DNA of 64,000 nt from Anaerolineae bacterium (GCA_022841825.1 JALHQT010000004.1:434001-498000); one strand, 5' to 3'; positions 9,184 through 18,265 are shown, counted from the stretch's first letter. Made by a program: numbers and translations. Notes: generated by a model not told the origin, from the letters alone.

Positions 9184-10569
9184 ATGCAGCCTCAACCCCC
9201 CATGCGCCCTGGGCGCTTTATCGTCGGCATCATGCCGGAATTTCGTCAGGACTCACTGGAGTTCATGCTTGATGTGCGGAAATATGGCGACCTGGTACGG
9301 ACAAATTTCGGTCCGTTTCCGATGTACTTCGCCAATTCGCCCGAAGTCATACATCAGATACTGGTTGAAGACGCCAGCAAGTATCAAAAAAGCCAGGTCG
9401 TCAAGGATGTGCTCAAGCCGTCGGCGGGTAACGGCATCTTCACAAGCGATGGCGACTTCTGGCGACGTCAGCGTAAGCTGGTGCAGCCTGCCTTCCATAC
9501 CCGGCGCATCGGCAGCTATGCCGATACGATCACGCGCTTTTCGGCAGAGACAGCCGAGGTCTGGCGTGATGGTGAGACGCGCATGATCGACGAAGATATG
9601 ATGCATCTGACGATGCAGATCATCTGCAAGGTCTTGTTCGATGCCGAAATCCGTGAGGAGGTCGAACAGCTTGGCGGCGCAATGTCCCTGATCTTTAAGT
9701 TGAGCGATGATCGTTTCAACCAGCTTCCTGCCATCCCCTATTGGGTACCTACCCACCTGAACCGAACGCTGCGCGCGAACATCGGCGTCGTCGATGTGGC
9801 GATCCAGCGCTTTATCGACGACCGGCGCGCGAGCAAAGAGGACAAGGGCGATCTGCTGTCGATGCTGTTGGAAGCGCAGGACGAAGACGGGTCGGCGATG
9901 ACCGACCGCCAGGTGCGCGACGAAGCCATGACGTTGTTTGGTGCGGGACACGAGACGACGGCGGTCACGCTGATGTGGACGTGGTATCTGCTGTCGCAGC
10001 ATCCGGATGTCGAAGCAAAGCTGCATCAGGAGCTGGATGAGGTATTGGGCGGGCGGCTGCCAACCCTGGAAGACCTGGGGCGGCTGAAGTACACCGAGAT
10101 GGTCGTCAAAGAGTCGATGCGGCTCTATCCGCCTGCCTGGGGGACTTCGCGCCAACCCATCGAGGATGTCACGGTCGCGGGTTATGGCATTGCAAAAGGC
10201 GTCAATATCTTTGCCAACATTTACGGGATGCACCGTGACGCACGCTTCTTCGCCGATCCGCTCCGCTTTGACCCAGAACGCTTCAGCCCGGAGCGCGAAA
10301 AGGACATTCCGAAGCACGCTTATCTGCCGTTTGGCGGCGGTCCGCGCGTCTGTATCGGCAACGCCTTCGCCATGATGGAGGCGAAGCTGGTACTCGCGGT
10401 GCTCGCGCAGCGTTTCCACCTCGATCTTGCGCCTGGACACATCATCAAGCCGGAACGCCAGTTCACGCTGCGTTCCAGGCATGGGATGAAGATGATCGTG
10501 CGCGCTCGTCAGCCTGCGCTATACTCGCCGCATGAACAAACTCTCGAAGCGCCGACCCCCACCGTCTAG
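9184..10569 (+). CDS. Cytochrome P450 monooxygenase
   Basis: Heme-thiolate oxygenase of 461 residues without a membrane anchor, so probably soluble. The I-helix oxygen-activation motif AGHETT is at residues 254-259, the K-helix ExxR at Glu310-Arg313, and the heme loop FGGGPRVCIG has the ligand Cys390. The sequence style (for example the FGGGPRVCIGNAFAMMEAKL stretch) is like CYP102/CYP4-type fatty-acid hydroxylases, though the substrate is not proven. Redox partners are not fused and not nearby. The start is set by AGAAGG 3-9 bases upstream. A divergent TetR gene and two palindromes suggest regulated expression. The last 38 bases overlap the recombinase gene in another frame. Confidence 0.96.
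   Translation: MQPQPPMRPGRFIVGIMPEFRQDSLEFMLDVRKYGDLVRTNFGPFPMYFANSPEVIHQILVEDASKYQKSQVVKDVLKPSAGNGIFTSDGDFWRRQRKLVQPAFHTRRIGSYADTITRFSAETAEVWRDGETRMIDEDMMHLTMQIICKVLFDAEIREEVEQLGGAMSLIFKLSDDRFNQLPAIPYWVPTHLNRTLRANIGVVDVAIQRFIDDRRASKEDKGDLLSMLLEAQDEDGSAMTDRQVRDEAMTLFGAGHETTAVTLMWTWYLLSQHPDVEAKLHQELDEVLGGRLPTLEDLGRLKYTEMVVKESMRLYPPAWGTSRQPIEDVTVAGYGIAKGVNIFANIYGMHRDARFFADPLRFDPERFSPEREKDIPKHAYLPFGGGPRVCIGNAFAMMEAKLVLAVLAQRFHLDLAPGHIIKPERQFTLRSRHGMKMIVRARQPALYSPHEQTLEAPTPTV
10520..10525 (+). promoter_or_regulatory. -10 box inside the P450 gene, just before the recombinase start
   Basis: TATACT within a GCTATACT octamer ends 6 bases before the recombinase ATG. This places the expected transcription start on or next to the ATG, as in a leaderless mRNA. 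No clear -35 box. Confidence 0.4.
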
Positions 10570-11596
10570 CCTCGTCCTCGCCCCGTCAGACCTGACGTTT
10601 AATTTGGCGGCAGTTCTGCCGGGGCGCGCCAGCAGCCGCCACAGCCAGCGCGCTTACTACCGCTGGATCGAACGATACCTGGTCGAAATGGCGGCGCTCA
10701 AGCGTCCCAAATCTATGCCGCGGGAAGTGCTGATGAGCGCGCTGCCTGTCGAACCGCTGCTGGGCAGCATGACGGCTCCGACTCTGCGCGCCTGGCTGGG
10801 GAACCTGGCGCGCGAGGGGCATGGTCGCCAGGGTGTGAACCAGGCGCGGGCATCTATCGTCACACTGGCGGGTCTGCTGGCGGAATCGGAGCTGCTGCCC
10901 GATTACGTCAGTGCCGCGATGGGTAATGTGCGACCCCCGAACGCAGAGGATGGGCAGCGCCCAGGGCGCTGGTTGTCGATTGATGAGCTGCGGAGCCTGA
11001 TCGGTGCCGCACGACAGATTGCGACCAGCCCCACTATGGAACTGCGCAACAACGTCGTGGCGACGATGCTGTGTACGATGGCGCTGCGCCGCGAGGAGCT
11101 TTCGAACGCGCGCTGGGGTGATCTGTCCAGGCAAAACAATCGCGCGGTGATGCGCGTGCATGGCAAGGGCAGGAAAGTGGCGATGATCGACGTGCCGCGT
11201 CCTGTGTTGAACGCCCTGACCTCGTGGCGCGGAATTCTGGAGACCAGCAATGTACGCCTCGCGCCGGAGACGCCATTGGTACGCCGCATCTGGAAGGGTG
11301 GGCGAATCAGCAAATTCGGGTTGACGCCCGATGGCGTGTGGTGGGTCGTGGGCGATGCCGCTGCCGCAGCGGGCATCGGGCATGTCGCGCCGCATGACCT
11401 GCGTCGTTCGGTGGCGGGGGCGCTGCAAGAGAGCGGTGTACCCATCGAGAAGATCAGCCGCCTTCTGCGCCATTCGAACGTCGCAGTGACGGAACGCTAT
11501 CTGAGCAAGCTGCCGCAGGCGAACGAAGGGGCGATCCTGATGAGCGATGTCCTCGGTTTGGATGACGATCCGTTCGACTTCCGTGATGAGTCCTAA
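10532..11596 (+). CDS. Tyrosine recombinase / phage-integrase family protein
   Basis: Site-specific recombinase of 354 residues. The N-terminal SAM-like core-binding domain covers about residues 35-130 and the catalytic domain about 145-335. All expected catalytic residues are present: Arg186 in ALRREEL, Lys212 in HGKGRK, His288 and Arg291 in HDLRR, His314 in LLRHSN and nucleophile Tyr323 in TERYLS. The size is somewhat larger than XerC/XerD (about 300). It starts within the P450 gene and ends with a 4-base overlap of a convergent gene. No attachment-site repeats, phage genes or transposon ends are visible around it, so it could be a domesticated Xer-like enzyme or a remnant of an integrated element. 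Confidence 0.9.
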   Translation: MNKLSKRRPPPSSLVLAPSDLTFNLAAVLPGRASSRHSQRAYYRWIERYLVEMAALKRPKSMPREVLMSALPVEPLLGSMTAPTLRAWLGNLAREGHGRQGVNQARASIVTLAGLLAESELLPDYVSAAMGNVRPPNAEDGQRPGRWLSIDELRSLIGAARQIATSPTMELRNNVVATMLCTMALRREELSNARWGDLSRQNNRAVMRVHGKGRKVAMIDVPRPVLNALTSWRGILETSNVRLAPETPLVRRIWKGGRISKFGLTPDGVWWVVGDAAAAAGIGHVAPHDLRRSVAGALQESGVPIEKISRLLRHSNVAVTERYLSKLPQANEGAILMSDVLGLDDDPFDFRDES

Positions 11597-12324
11597 CCTG
11601 ATAGGTAAGGGATGAACAGCAGTACGATGTTGACGGTGATCTGACACAGCCAGGACGCTGCCAAGCCATTCCTGTCTCGCACGTAACTGTACATCACATT
11701 CATGAGCACAAGCGCGACGCCGACCAGGATGCCGACGCCGGGATAATTGGCAATATCGAGCATTGGGGCGAAGAGGGCGAGCGACCAGCCAGTACCGAGT
11801 GCAGCAACCAGCCAGAACGGGCGAGTCTCCTGCAGTACGCCGCGAAAGAAGAGCGTTTCCGCCAGCGGCATGGCGAAAATGACATAGGCGAGGACGACAC
11901 CCGGCGGCATGGGCAGTATGCTGCCGTCAATGCTGGTACGAAAGAGCAGTCCGACGCTCGTCGCCAGGACGCTGCCACCGATCAGCAGAAGCGGCGCACC
12001 GATGATCAATCCGAAGATGACCCCCCAGGCGAGGTCTTCCGGTGCCTCCTGCTCAATTCGGGTCATACCGCCGAGCAGCCAGGCGAGCACGCCAAATCCT
12101 GCCATCAGCGCCCAGATGATTGTGTAGCGCATGTCCGCGCTGGCGGGAAGCAGGGGGGTCAAACCGATGGCGAGCGCGATGGCGATCAGATAACCGAACG
12201 TGGCATCGTTGCCGGATGCGCGATAGCGTCGTCGCCCGTCATCCGGGGCGACCGGCATCTCTTCGTACTCCGGCTCGTACAGTTCTTCCGGCTCTTCCGG
12301 GGGGTGAGAAGGCTGCGTGTACAT
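11593..12324 (-). CDS. CPBP/CAAX-protease-like membrane protein, active site degenerate
   Basis: A 243-residue membrane protein with a Glu/Pro-rich N-terminal tail (residues 8-35) and seven or eight hydrophobic helices. The motif PLAETLFFRG at 153-162 matches the EExxxR box of CPBP intramembrane proteases, but the second Glu is Thr. The His-containing second and third motifs are not seen: a Gln stands where His is expected in SWLCQITVN. It may be a non-catalytic relative or a very divergent protease. It starts 2 bases after the stop of the threonine aldolase gene, so the two are translationally coupled. Confidence 0.7.
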   Translation of the reverse strand: MYTQPSHPPEEPEELYEPEYEEMPVAPDDGRRRYRASGNDATFGYLIAIALAIGLTPLLPASADMRYTIIWALMAGFGVLAWLLGGMTRIEQEAPEDLAWGVIFGLIIGAPLLLIGGSVLATSVGLLFRTSIDGSILPMPPGVVLAYVIFAMPLAETLFFRGVLQETRPFWLVAALGTGWSLALFAPMLDIANYPGVGILVGVALVLMNVMYSYVRDRNGLAASWLCQITVNIVLLFIPYLSG

Positions 12325-12326
12325 GG

Positions 12327-13400
12327 TTATTGCACAGGTTGGGCTTCACGCGCTGTAAGCAGGGTGCGCATGGCTTCGACCGTCTGGCGAATATGGTCCT
12401 GCGTGATCCAATAGTGTGTGACGACGCGGAACTTGCGCTCGCGTGGTTCGTAGGGGCGCATCAGAATGTTGTACTCCGCCTTCAGGCGCGCGGAGAACTG
12501 CTCGACGGTCATGGGCGCATCCGCCGACAGTGTGAAATAGACCATGTTCGTTTTCACCCGCGTGACATCGACATCGACGTACGGCAACCGGGCGATCTCC
12601 TGCGCGAACAGGTGTGCGGTCGCGTGGTCTTCGTGCAGACGCAAGGGCATTTCGTGCAGGGCGATCAGCCCCGCCGCCGCGAGAATGCCTGCCTGCCGCA
12701 TCCCGCCACCCAGGCTCTTGCGCACGCGGTGTGCCTGCTTGATGAACTCTCGCGAGCCAACAATCACCGAACCGACCGGGGCACACAAGCCCTTCGAGAG
12801 GCAGAGGCTGACGCTGTCGGCGTCCCGCACCAGGACGCGCGCTTCGACACCCAGCGCAGCAGCAGCATTGAAGAGCCGCGCGCCGTCGATGTGCAGCTTG
12901 ATTCCGTGCTCATGCGCGAGATCCGCGACCTGCGAGACATAAGCAGCGGGCAGTGGTGCGCCTGACATTGTGCCCTGCGTGTTTTCCAGGCAGACGAGGC
13001 GTGTGATGGGCATATGGGGATTGTCGGCGCGGATGGCAGCGCGGATCGCATCGAGTTCGAGTGTGCCATCCGGCTGCACGGGCAGCGTATTGGGCTGGAT
13101 GCCGCCGTACATCGCCATGCCGCCCGCCTCGTACTTGAAGATGTGCGCTTCTTTGCCGACGATGATCTCATCACCGCGCTGGCAGTGCGCGAGCAGGCTC
13201 GTCAGGTTGCCCATGGTCCCGCTGGGCACGAACAGCCCGGCTTCCTTGCCCAGGAGTGCCGCTGCATCCGCCTGAAGCTGGTTGACAGTCGGGTCTTCGC
13301 CATACACGTCGTCGCCCACCGGCGCGTTTGCCATGGCGTCACGCATCGCGGGGGTAGGGACCGTTACTGTATCGCTGCGGAGGTCAATTGCAGGCTGCAT
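12327..13400 (-). CDS. ltaE: Low-specificity L-threonine aldolase (PLP enzyme)
   Basis: Cleaves L-threonine or allo-threonine to glycine and acetaldehyde. It has 357 residues and the fold-type I aldolase pattern from the start: [15 protein letters not shown], then PSGTMGNL near residue 60. His86 (GKEAHIF) should stack on the cofactor, Asp172 (HIDGAR) bind the pyridine nitrogen, and Lys203 ([11 protein letters not shown]) form the Schiff base. It is soluble. It forms a two-gene unit with the CPBP-like membrane gene, which begins 2 bases downstream; a functional link is not obvious. The 198 bases between it and the divergent ABC ATPase hold the promoters, but I see no strong boxes. Confidence 0.94.
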   Translation of the reverse strand: MQPAIDLRSDTVTVPTPAMRDAMANAPVGDDVYGEDPTVNQLQADAAALLGKEAGLFVPSGTMGNLTSLLAHCQRGDEIIVGKEAHIFKYEAGGMAMYGGIQPNTLPVQPDGTLELDAIRAAIRADNPHMPITRLVCLENTQGTMSGAPLPAAYVSQVADLAHEHGIKLHIDGARLFNAAAALGVEARVLVRDADSVSLCLSKGLCAPVGSVIVGSREFIKQAHRVRKSLGGGMRQAGILAAAGLIALHEMPLRLHEDHATAHLFAQEIARLPYVDVDVTRVKTNMVYFTLSADAPMTVEQFSARLKAEYNILMRPYEPRERKFRVVTHYWITQDHIRQTVEAMRTLLTAREAQPVQ

Positions 13401-13598
13401 TCAGGGGCTTCCTTTGTGAGCATCGTCAATCCTCGTGAATCCTAGTAGCGACTGCGCGATAAGACAAGCCCTTGGGTTGATCTTGCCCTGCAATCCCGTC
13501 AGCATCGCTTGCGTGAGTGCCTCCATATTGATTGTGGTATGGCTTCTTCCTAAAGAGCCATAATGTACGGTGAACAATCGATTCAAAGTGTTGATATT

Positions 13599-14681
13599 AT
13601 GACCGTGATCCTCGTTGACCATCTGTGTAAGTCGTTCCCGCAGGCGACAGCGACCCGTGTCGAATCTGTCCCAGCCGTCGATCATGTATCCCTCAAGCTT
13701 GCTTCAGGGCAAGTCATAGCAATCCTGGGTCCATCCGGCTGTGGTAAATCGACGCTGCTTCGCCTGGTCGCCGGGCTAATCGAGCCAGATGCCGGACGTG
13801 TCCTCTATGACGATGTCGATCTCCGACACATTCCGGTTGAAGAGCGTGGCATCGGCATGGTCTTCCAGGATGGCGCGTTGATCCCCCACTGGGACGTACG
13901 CCAGAATATCGGCTTCTTCCTATGGCTGCGCAAACGCGAGAGTGAAGTCCCGCAGCGCGTCAGTCGAATCAGCCAGATCACGGGGATTGGCTTGGAGAAG
14001 CTGCTTGACCGCCGCCCTCGCCAGCTCTCCGGAGGTGAGCGACAGCGGGTCGGCATCGCGCGGGCGTTGGCGCGCGACCCTCGCGTCTTTCTGTTCGATG
14101 AACCGTTTTCGAACCTGGATGCCAAGCTGCGGACACAGGCGCGGGTCGAACTTAAGAAGCTCCTGCACGAGTTCCCGGTGACGAGTCTGTACGTCACGCA
14201 TGACCAGACGGAAGCACTCGCGCTTGCCCATCGCATCGCAATCATGCGCGCCGGGAAGCTGGAGCAGATGGGGGATTTTGAGACGCTCTATCGCAACCCG
14301 ATTAACCTGTTTGTCGCCACGTTTTTTGGGACGCCGACGATGAACCTGTTCGAGGGTGTGGTGCGCGGGCATCACTGGCAGGGAATCAGTTTTGGCGGGC
14401 TGCCGGTGCGCGGCGACCTTGAAGAGGGTACGCGCATTACCCTTGGTGTTCGGGCGGAGAGCATCCGACTGGGTGGGGAGGGCGTGCCCGCGCTCGTCAC
14501 CGCTGCGACGCCGCATTATGGCGAGAGGATGCAACTGGTCGAGGTCGAAAACGGACGTGAACACTGGACACTCGTCGCGCCGTTAGATGGCAGAGTGCTT
14601 GTCGGCGACACGCTGACGTGCACTCTGGCGGAGGTGGATTGCCTGTTCTTCGACAGTGTGACCGGGCAGCGGGTCGGCTAA
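13599..14681 (+). CDS. ABC importer ATPase of the MalK/UgpC/PotA type, no partner genes
   Basis: A 360-residue ATPase with a full nucleotide-binding domain: Walker A GPSGCGKST at 44-52, Q-loop VFQDGALIPHW, signature LSGGE at 143-147, Walker B VFLFDEP at 163-169, and THDQTEAL after it. The C-terminal TOBE-like beta-barrel (from about residue 235) is typical of carbohydrate and polyamine importers. I use the ATG at 13599, giving MTVILVDHL; an in-frame ATG at 13563 would add 12 residues without a better ribosome site. No permease or binding protein lies nearby, so it may be a shared ATPase serving several importers, as MsiK does in Streptomyces. It ends with a 4-base overlap of the convergent ComEA-like gene. 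Confidence 0.92.
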   Translation: MTVILVDHLCKSFPQATATRVESVPAVDHVSLKLASGQVIAILGPSGCGKSTLLRLVAGLIEPDAGRVLYDDVDLRHIPVEERGIGMVFQDGALIPHWDVRQNIGFFLWLRKRESEVPQRVSRISQITGIGLEKLLDRRPRQLSGGERQRVGIARALARDPRVFLFDEPFSNLDAKLRTQARVELKKLLHEFPVTSLYVTHDQTEALALAHRIAIMRAGKLEQMGDFETLYRNPINLFVATFFGTPTMNLFEGVVRGHHWQGISFGGLPVRGDLEEGTRITLGVRAESIRLGGEGVPALVTAATPHYGERMQLVEVENGREHWTLVAPLDGRVLVGDTLTCTLAEVDCLFFDSVTGQRVG

Positions 14682-15247
14682 TCAAAGCGGATCAGTGGGG
14701 CAAGCGTTTCGAGCAGTGCAGCACCGAATCCTTCGATGTCGCCAAGCTCATCGAGATCCGCGATCCCGCCATTGAGACTGCGATATTCCACGATCCGCTG
14801 CGCCAGCGCGGGACCAATCCCCGGCAGCGCATCCAATGCTTCCAGTGTCGCGCTATTGATGGCGACGCGCTCGCCACCGCTGGGTGTGGCAAGCACGAGG
14901 TCAGGTTCGCCCGCGACCGGAACGTGCACCTGGTCGCCATCGCGAACTGGGGCGGCAAGGTTGACTCGATTGAGATCGGCATTCGCTGCCGTTCCACCGG
15001 CTGCCCGGATTGCATCCTCAACTCTGCTCGTGGTGGGAAGCACAAATACCCCAGGCTGACCCACTGCGCCACTGACATACACGGTGATCGGGGAAGGTGT
15101 TGGAGTGGGTGGGGGTGGGATGATGGAAATGACGGCAGTGGCGGGCTGCTGTGTGATGACGATGACGCTGCCCGCCAGGATCGCCAGGATCAGCGCGGCA
15201 TAGACGACTAAGGTGAGACCAGACTGTCCTGGCGATCCTGAATTCAT
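14678..15247 (-). CDS. ComEA-like helix-hairpin-helix protein with SLBB domain
   Basis: A 189-residue protein anchored by one N-terminal helix (about residues 10-32), followed by a Pro/Thr linker. An SLBB/polysaccharide-export-type domain (VYVSGAVGQPGVFVLP, about 53-110) and a C-terminal double helix-hairpin-helix domain (INSATLEALDALPGIGPALAQRIVEYR, from about 128) complete it. This order is that of ComEA, the DNA receptor of natural competence. The C-terminal pair of hairpins should bind double-stranded DNA outside the membrane. It starts 4 bases after the YbjQ-like gene. No other competence gene (comEC, comF) is seen in the window. Confidence 0.87.
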   Translation of the reverse strand: MNSGSPGQSGLTLVVYAALILAILAGSVIVITQQPATAVISIIPPPPTPTPSPITVYVSGAVGQPGVFVLPTTSRVEDAIRAAGGTAANADLNRVNLAAPVRDGDQVHVPVAGEPDLVLATPSGGERVAINSATLEALDALPGIGPALAQRIVEYRSLNGGIADLDELGDIEGFGAALLETLAPLIRFD

Positions 15248-15251
15248 GGGC

Positions 15252-15569
15252 TTACTCGATGACGACGGCAGTTCCCGAAAGGCTGACCATCAGCATGGAT
15301 CCCTGCCCGACGGTCTCAAAGTCGATGTCCACGCTGAGAATCGCGTTCGCGCCCTGGGCGGCAGCTTCATTCATCATCTCGTCCATGGCGATGCGCTTCG
15401 CTTCTTTGAGCGACTCTTCGTAGGCGGCAGAGCGCCCGCCGATGATGTCGGTGATCGATGCCATGAAATCGCGAACAATGTTCGCGCCGAGAATGGTCTC
15501 GCCAGTGACTAGACCGATATAGCGGGTTACACGCTTGCCTTCGATATTGGGTGTTGTCACAACCAGCAT
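15252..15569 (-). CDS. YbjQ/UPF0145 family protein
   Basis: A 105-residue cytoplasmic protein that matches the YbjQ family along its whole length, including [20 protein letters not shown] at the start and the [14 protein letters not shown] core. The family forms pentamers in solved structures; its role is not established and a metal-binding role has only been proposed. AAGGAG stands 8 bases before the ATG, a near-ideal site. It lies 4 bases before the ComEA-like gene in the same operon. Confidence 0.9.
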   Translation of the reverse strand: MLVVTTPNIEGKRVTRYIGLVTGETILGANIVRDFMASITDIIGGRSAAYEESLKEAKRIAMDEMMNEAAAQGANAILSVDIDFETVGQGSMLMVSLSGTAVVIE

Positions 15570-15684
15570 AATATGGACTCCTTGGATGGCACAGCACGAC
15601 TCCTCTATTGTGCTGACGACAGCGCTGATTTGCCAACCCAGGTTCTAGGGTTTGCTTGCCAGACATTCGCTATTGCACGGAATG

Positions 15685-15712
15685 CAGACGAGCGGCTTGC
15701 GCCGCTCATCTG
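15685..15712 (-). terminator. Hairpin downstream of mscL
   Basis: CAGACGAGCGGC (15685-15696) and GCCGCTCATCTG (15701-15712) pair over 12 bases with one mismatch. Read on the minus strand the loop is GCAA, a stable GNRA tetraloop. It lies 23 bases after the mscL stop. No T-tract follows, so termination or mRNA protection is likely rather than a classical terminator. Confidence 0.55.
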
Positions 15713-15735
15713 TTTCGTCTGAATCTGGAGTGAGT

Positions 15736-16113
15736 TTACAGCTTCTTGTCGAGCTTTTCGAGAACGGCGAGGATCTTCTCATCGGTCGTGGGACCTGCGG
15801 GGGGTGCCGGCTTCGGCGGGTTCATCTTGTTCGCGGCTCTGATGATCAGGAACAGCACCAAGCCGACGATGATCAGATTAATGATCGTCTGGACGAAGTT
15901 GCCCGTGCCGAAGAAGACTTCGCCAAGCGGCGTGGGAACGGTAATTCCCTGACCTGACAGATTGACTCCACCCGTCAGAAGACCGATGATGGGGCTGATG
16001 AGGTCAGCCACGAGCGAGTTGACGACGGCACCGAATGCACCCGCAAGGATGACAGCGATGGCCAGTTCTAGGGCGTTACCCTTGATGATAAAGTCGCGGA
16101 ATTCCTTAAGCAT
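15736..16113 (-). CDS. mscL: Large-conductance mechanosensitive channel MscL
   Basis: Pentameric pressure-release channel of 125 residues. The N-terminal amphipathic helix MLKEFRDFIIKGNALELA, the pore-lining helix (about 15-45) with the Ala/Gly-rich AVILAGAFGAVV, a periplasmic loop, the second helix (about 75-97), and the charged C-terminal bundle helix are all present. I chose the ATG at 16113 because AGGAG stands 6 bases upstream and it gives the canonical N terminus; a TTG at 16131 would add six residues. It is monocistronic. The 216-base A+T-rich gap upstream should hold its promoter. Confidence 0.96.
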   Translation of the reverse strand: MLKEFRDFIIKGNALELAIAVILAGAFGAVVNSLVADLISPIIGLLTGGVNLSGQGITVPTPLGEVFFGTGNFVQTIINLIIVGLVLFLIIRAANKMNPPKPAPPAGPTTDEKILAVLEKLDKKL

Positions 16114-16293
16114 TGCGTTCTCCTGAGACAAACGTGATCCTGAGCAAAATCGGCAAGTACATTGTCTCCACTTTTTGTGAAGGAATGTATTGACCTCAAT
16201 GATGATAACAAGAAGGAAAACTTAAAGTTACGCACATAGATATTAAGGCTTCATAGTTGTTATGTGGGCGTTGCGTAAGATGACAACGTTGCG

Positions 16294-16315
16294 GGGCGGC
16301 AGAAGTACGCCGCCC
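16294..16315 (-). terminator. Hairpin downstream of the nitrilase-family gene
   Basis: GGGCGGC (16294-16300) and GCCGCCC (16309-16315) pair perfectly over 7 bases with an 8-base loop, 14 bases past the stop of the minus-strand gene. No T-tract follows. Confidence 0.45.
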
Positions 16316-16329
16316 TTATCATGTTTGGA

Positions 16330-17166
16330 TCAGTAGCGGCGCACGATCGATTTGTAGACGAGCGGCTGCCGGTTCTGGATGAGCTGGTACTCTTCACGGT
16401 TCTTGCGGACTTCATCCAGGTCAATGCGCGCCACGGCAAAGCCCTCCAACGGTGCGCCCGTATTCGGGTCGGTCTCGGTGGCGAGCGAGGCGAAGATTTG
16501 TCCGCGCGGACCGATGATCATGCTTTCGCCGCCAAACGTGAGCGTGACATCTTCGCCAACGCGGTTGGCACCGACGATAAATACGGCGTTCTCGTATGCG
16601 CGCGCGCGCAGGTAGGTCTTCCACTCGTCAATCGCCGAGGCTTCCCAGTTGGCGACCACGCACAGGATGTCCGCACCATCGAGGACGAGGCTGCGCGCGA
16701 CTTCCGGAAATGCCAGGTCATAGCCACACATCAGCCCGATATTGCCCACTTCGGTTTCGATCACCGGGAGCTTGTAGCCCTCACGGAATGCCATGCGCTC
16801 TTCGCCGCGAAGATGGATTTTGTTGTAAATGTCCAGCAGTTCGCCTTCCGGACCCACCAGCACAGCGGAGTTGTACAGGACGCTTTCGACACGTTCTTTC
16901 GTCACCATGCCGAAGGCGATGTAGACGCCGTACTCGTTGGCGCGCTGTGCGATCAGATTAACGGTTGGACCGGGGACTCGCTGCGCCAGCTCAGTAAAGC
17001 GCAGCCCCAGTTCGTACCCGCTGGTGATGAGTTCGGGGAAGACGATCAGGTCTACTTTTTGCTGGGAGGCGATTTTGGAGATCATTTCCGACATCTTGAC
17101 GAGATTGTCTTCCGACTCGCCAAGTTTCGGCTTCATTTGTACGGTCGCTACGGTGATTTCGCGCAT
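16330..17166 (-). CDS. Carbon-nitrogen hydrolase (nitrilase superfamily amidase)
   Basis: A 278-residue cytoplasmic amidase. The catalytic triad of the superfamily is visible: Glu45 in FPELITSGY, Lys116 in YNKIHLRGEE and nucleophile Cys147 in GLMCGYDLAFPE. The family hydrolyses non-peptide C-N bonds, for example in omega-amidase or N-carbamoyl-amine reactions; the sequence does not show which. GAGGG precedes the ATG. It is downstream of the RluD-type gene on the same strand with an 84-base gap, so co-transcription is possible. Confidence 0.93.
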   Translation of the reverse strand: MREITVATVQMKPKLGESEDNLVKMSEMISKIASQQKVDLIVFPELITSGYELGLRFTELAQRVPGPTVNLIAQRANEYGVYIAFGMVTKERVESVLYNSAVLVGPEGELLDIYNKIHLRGEERMAFREGYKLPVIETEVGNIGLMCGYDLAFPEVARSLVLDGADILCVVANWEASAIDEWKTYLRARAYENAVFIVGANRVGEDVTLTFGGESMIIGPRGQIFASLATETDPNTGAPLEGFAVARIDLDEVRKNREEYQLIQNRQPLVYKSIVRRY

Positions 17167-17250
17167 TGATTCGCCCTCTCGTAGTACAGATTCGATTATG
17201 CCGCAGATGAGCAGATTAGAACAGTCGAGACTTCATGCTGCCGCAATCGC

Positions 17251-18174
17251 CTAAACTGGTGTAAGTGTATCCACAATTGAGGACAACCGCGCGGGCAGCG
17301 GCGCTTCAAAACACATCCGTTGACCGGTCGTAGGGTGATCGAAGCACAAGCGCGCGGCGTGGAGGAACTGCCCGCGCATCAAGCGCTGCCGTCGAAAGCC
17401 GTAGAGCATGTCGCCAACGACGGGTGCTCCGATGAACGCCATATGCACGCGAATCTGGTGCGTGCGCCCGGTGAGCAGACGCACACGGACGAGTGCCTGC
17501 CCCTCACGGTAGCGCGTGACAATTTCGAATTCGCTGACCGCGGAACGCCCGCCACGCTGGACTTTCATGCGTTTGCGGTTTTCCGGGTCGCGGTCAATCG
17601 GCGCGTCGATGCGTCCGGTCTGGGTCTTCGGGGGGCGCTCAACCAGTGTCAGATAGACTTTCTCGACCGTCCGCGCCTGGAACTGTTCCATCAGGCGATG
17701 CATGGCGGCAGCCGTCCGCGCGACGAGCAGGACACCGCTCGTGTCTTTATCGAGGCGGTGGATGATGCCGCGCCGCTTCGGGGCGACGGGCATCTGCCCG
17801 ATCTCTGGAAAATGTTCCAGCAGCGCATTGACGAGAGTTCCCTGTTCGTTTCCGACACCAGGATGCACGACCAATCCGGCAGGTTTATTGATGACGGCGA
17901 TGTCCTGATCCTGATAGAGGACATCAAGCGCGATCGACTCGGGTTGGACGTGTTCATCCTGTTCGGGGGGAGGGATATGCACGCGGATCTCTTCGCCGCC
18001 TTTGAGTTTGGCGCTTGGCTTTGCCATGGCACCGTTCACCGTGATATGCGATTCATCGATGAGTTTTTGCACCTGTGCGCGGGAGAATCCACTGCCAAGC
18101 TGCGCGGTGACGACTTTGTCCAGGCGTTCGCCCGCAGCTTCGTTGAGAAAAGTAATGGTGACTGGTTCCGTCAT
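17251..18174 (-). CDS. rluD: RluA-family 23S rRNA pseudouridine synthase (RluD-like)
   Basis: Converts specific uridines of ribosomal RNA to pseudouridine. It has 307 residues, with an N-terminal S4 RNA-binding domain (about 14-70) and the synthase domain from about 85. The catalytic Asp142 lies in IIHRLDKDTSGVLLV, the signature of the RluA/RluD group, and QIRVHMAFIGAPVVGD is the expected downstream motif. Length and the S4 domain favour RluD (helix 69 modification) over RluA. No clear ribosome site precedes the ATG. The divergent hydrolase gene shares its upstream region, which holds an inverted repeat at 18215-18232. Confidence 0.92.
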   Translation of the reverse strand: MTEPVTITFLNEAAGERLDKVVTAQLGSGFSRAQVQKLIDESHITVNGAMAKPSAKLKGGEEIRVHIPPPEQDEHVQPESIALDVLYQDQDIAVINKPAGLVVHPGVGNEQGTLVNALLEHFPEIGQMPVAPKRRGIIHRLDKDTSGVLLVARTAAAMHRLMEQFQARTVEKVYLTLVERPPKTQTGRIDAPIDRDPENRKRMKVQRGGRSAVSEFEIVTRYREGQALVRVRLLTGRTHQIRVHMAFIGAPVVGDMLYGFRRQRLMRGQFLHAARLCFDHPTTGQRMCFEAPLPARLSSIVDTLTPV

Positions 18175-18214
18175 GAATGGTTGTGCTTTGGATACGCCTG
18201 ATTACTGCTCTATG

Positions 18215-18232
18215 ATAGCACGAATGTGCTAT
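18215..18232. promoter_or_regulatory. Inverted repeat between rluD and the hydrolase gene
   Basis: ATAGCAC-GAAT-GTGCTAT is a perfect 7-base inverted repeat with a 4-base spacer, midway between the divergent starts. It is a candidate operator. Confidence 0.4.
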
Positions 18233-18265
18233 GAATGTACAGGCTCTCTTCTTGCGCCTCCATGC

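Noticed and set aside
9253-10482. A 409-codon minus-strand frame opposite the P450
   Set aside because: Antisense shadow of a gene with complete P450 motifs.
10532-11596. The recombinase as proof of an integrated phage or transposon
   Set aside because: No other mobile-element gene, terminal repeat or duplicated target was found around it, so no mobile element is annotated.
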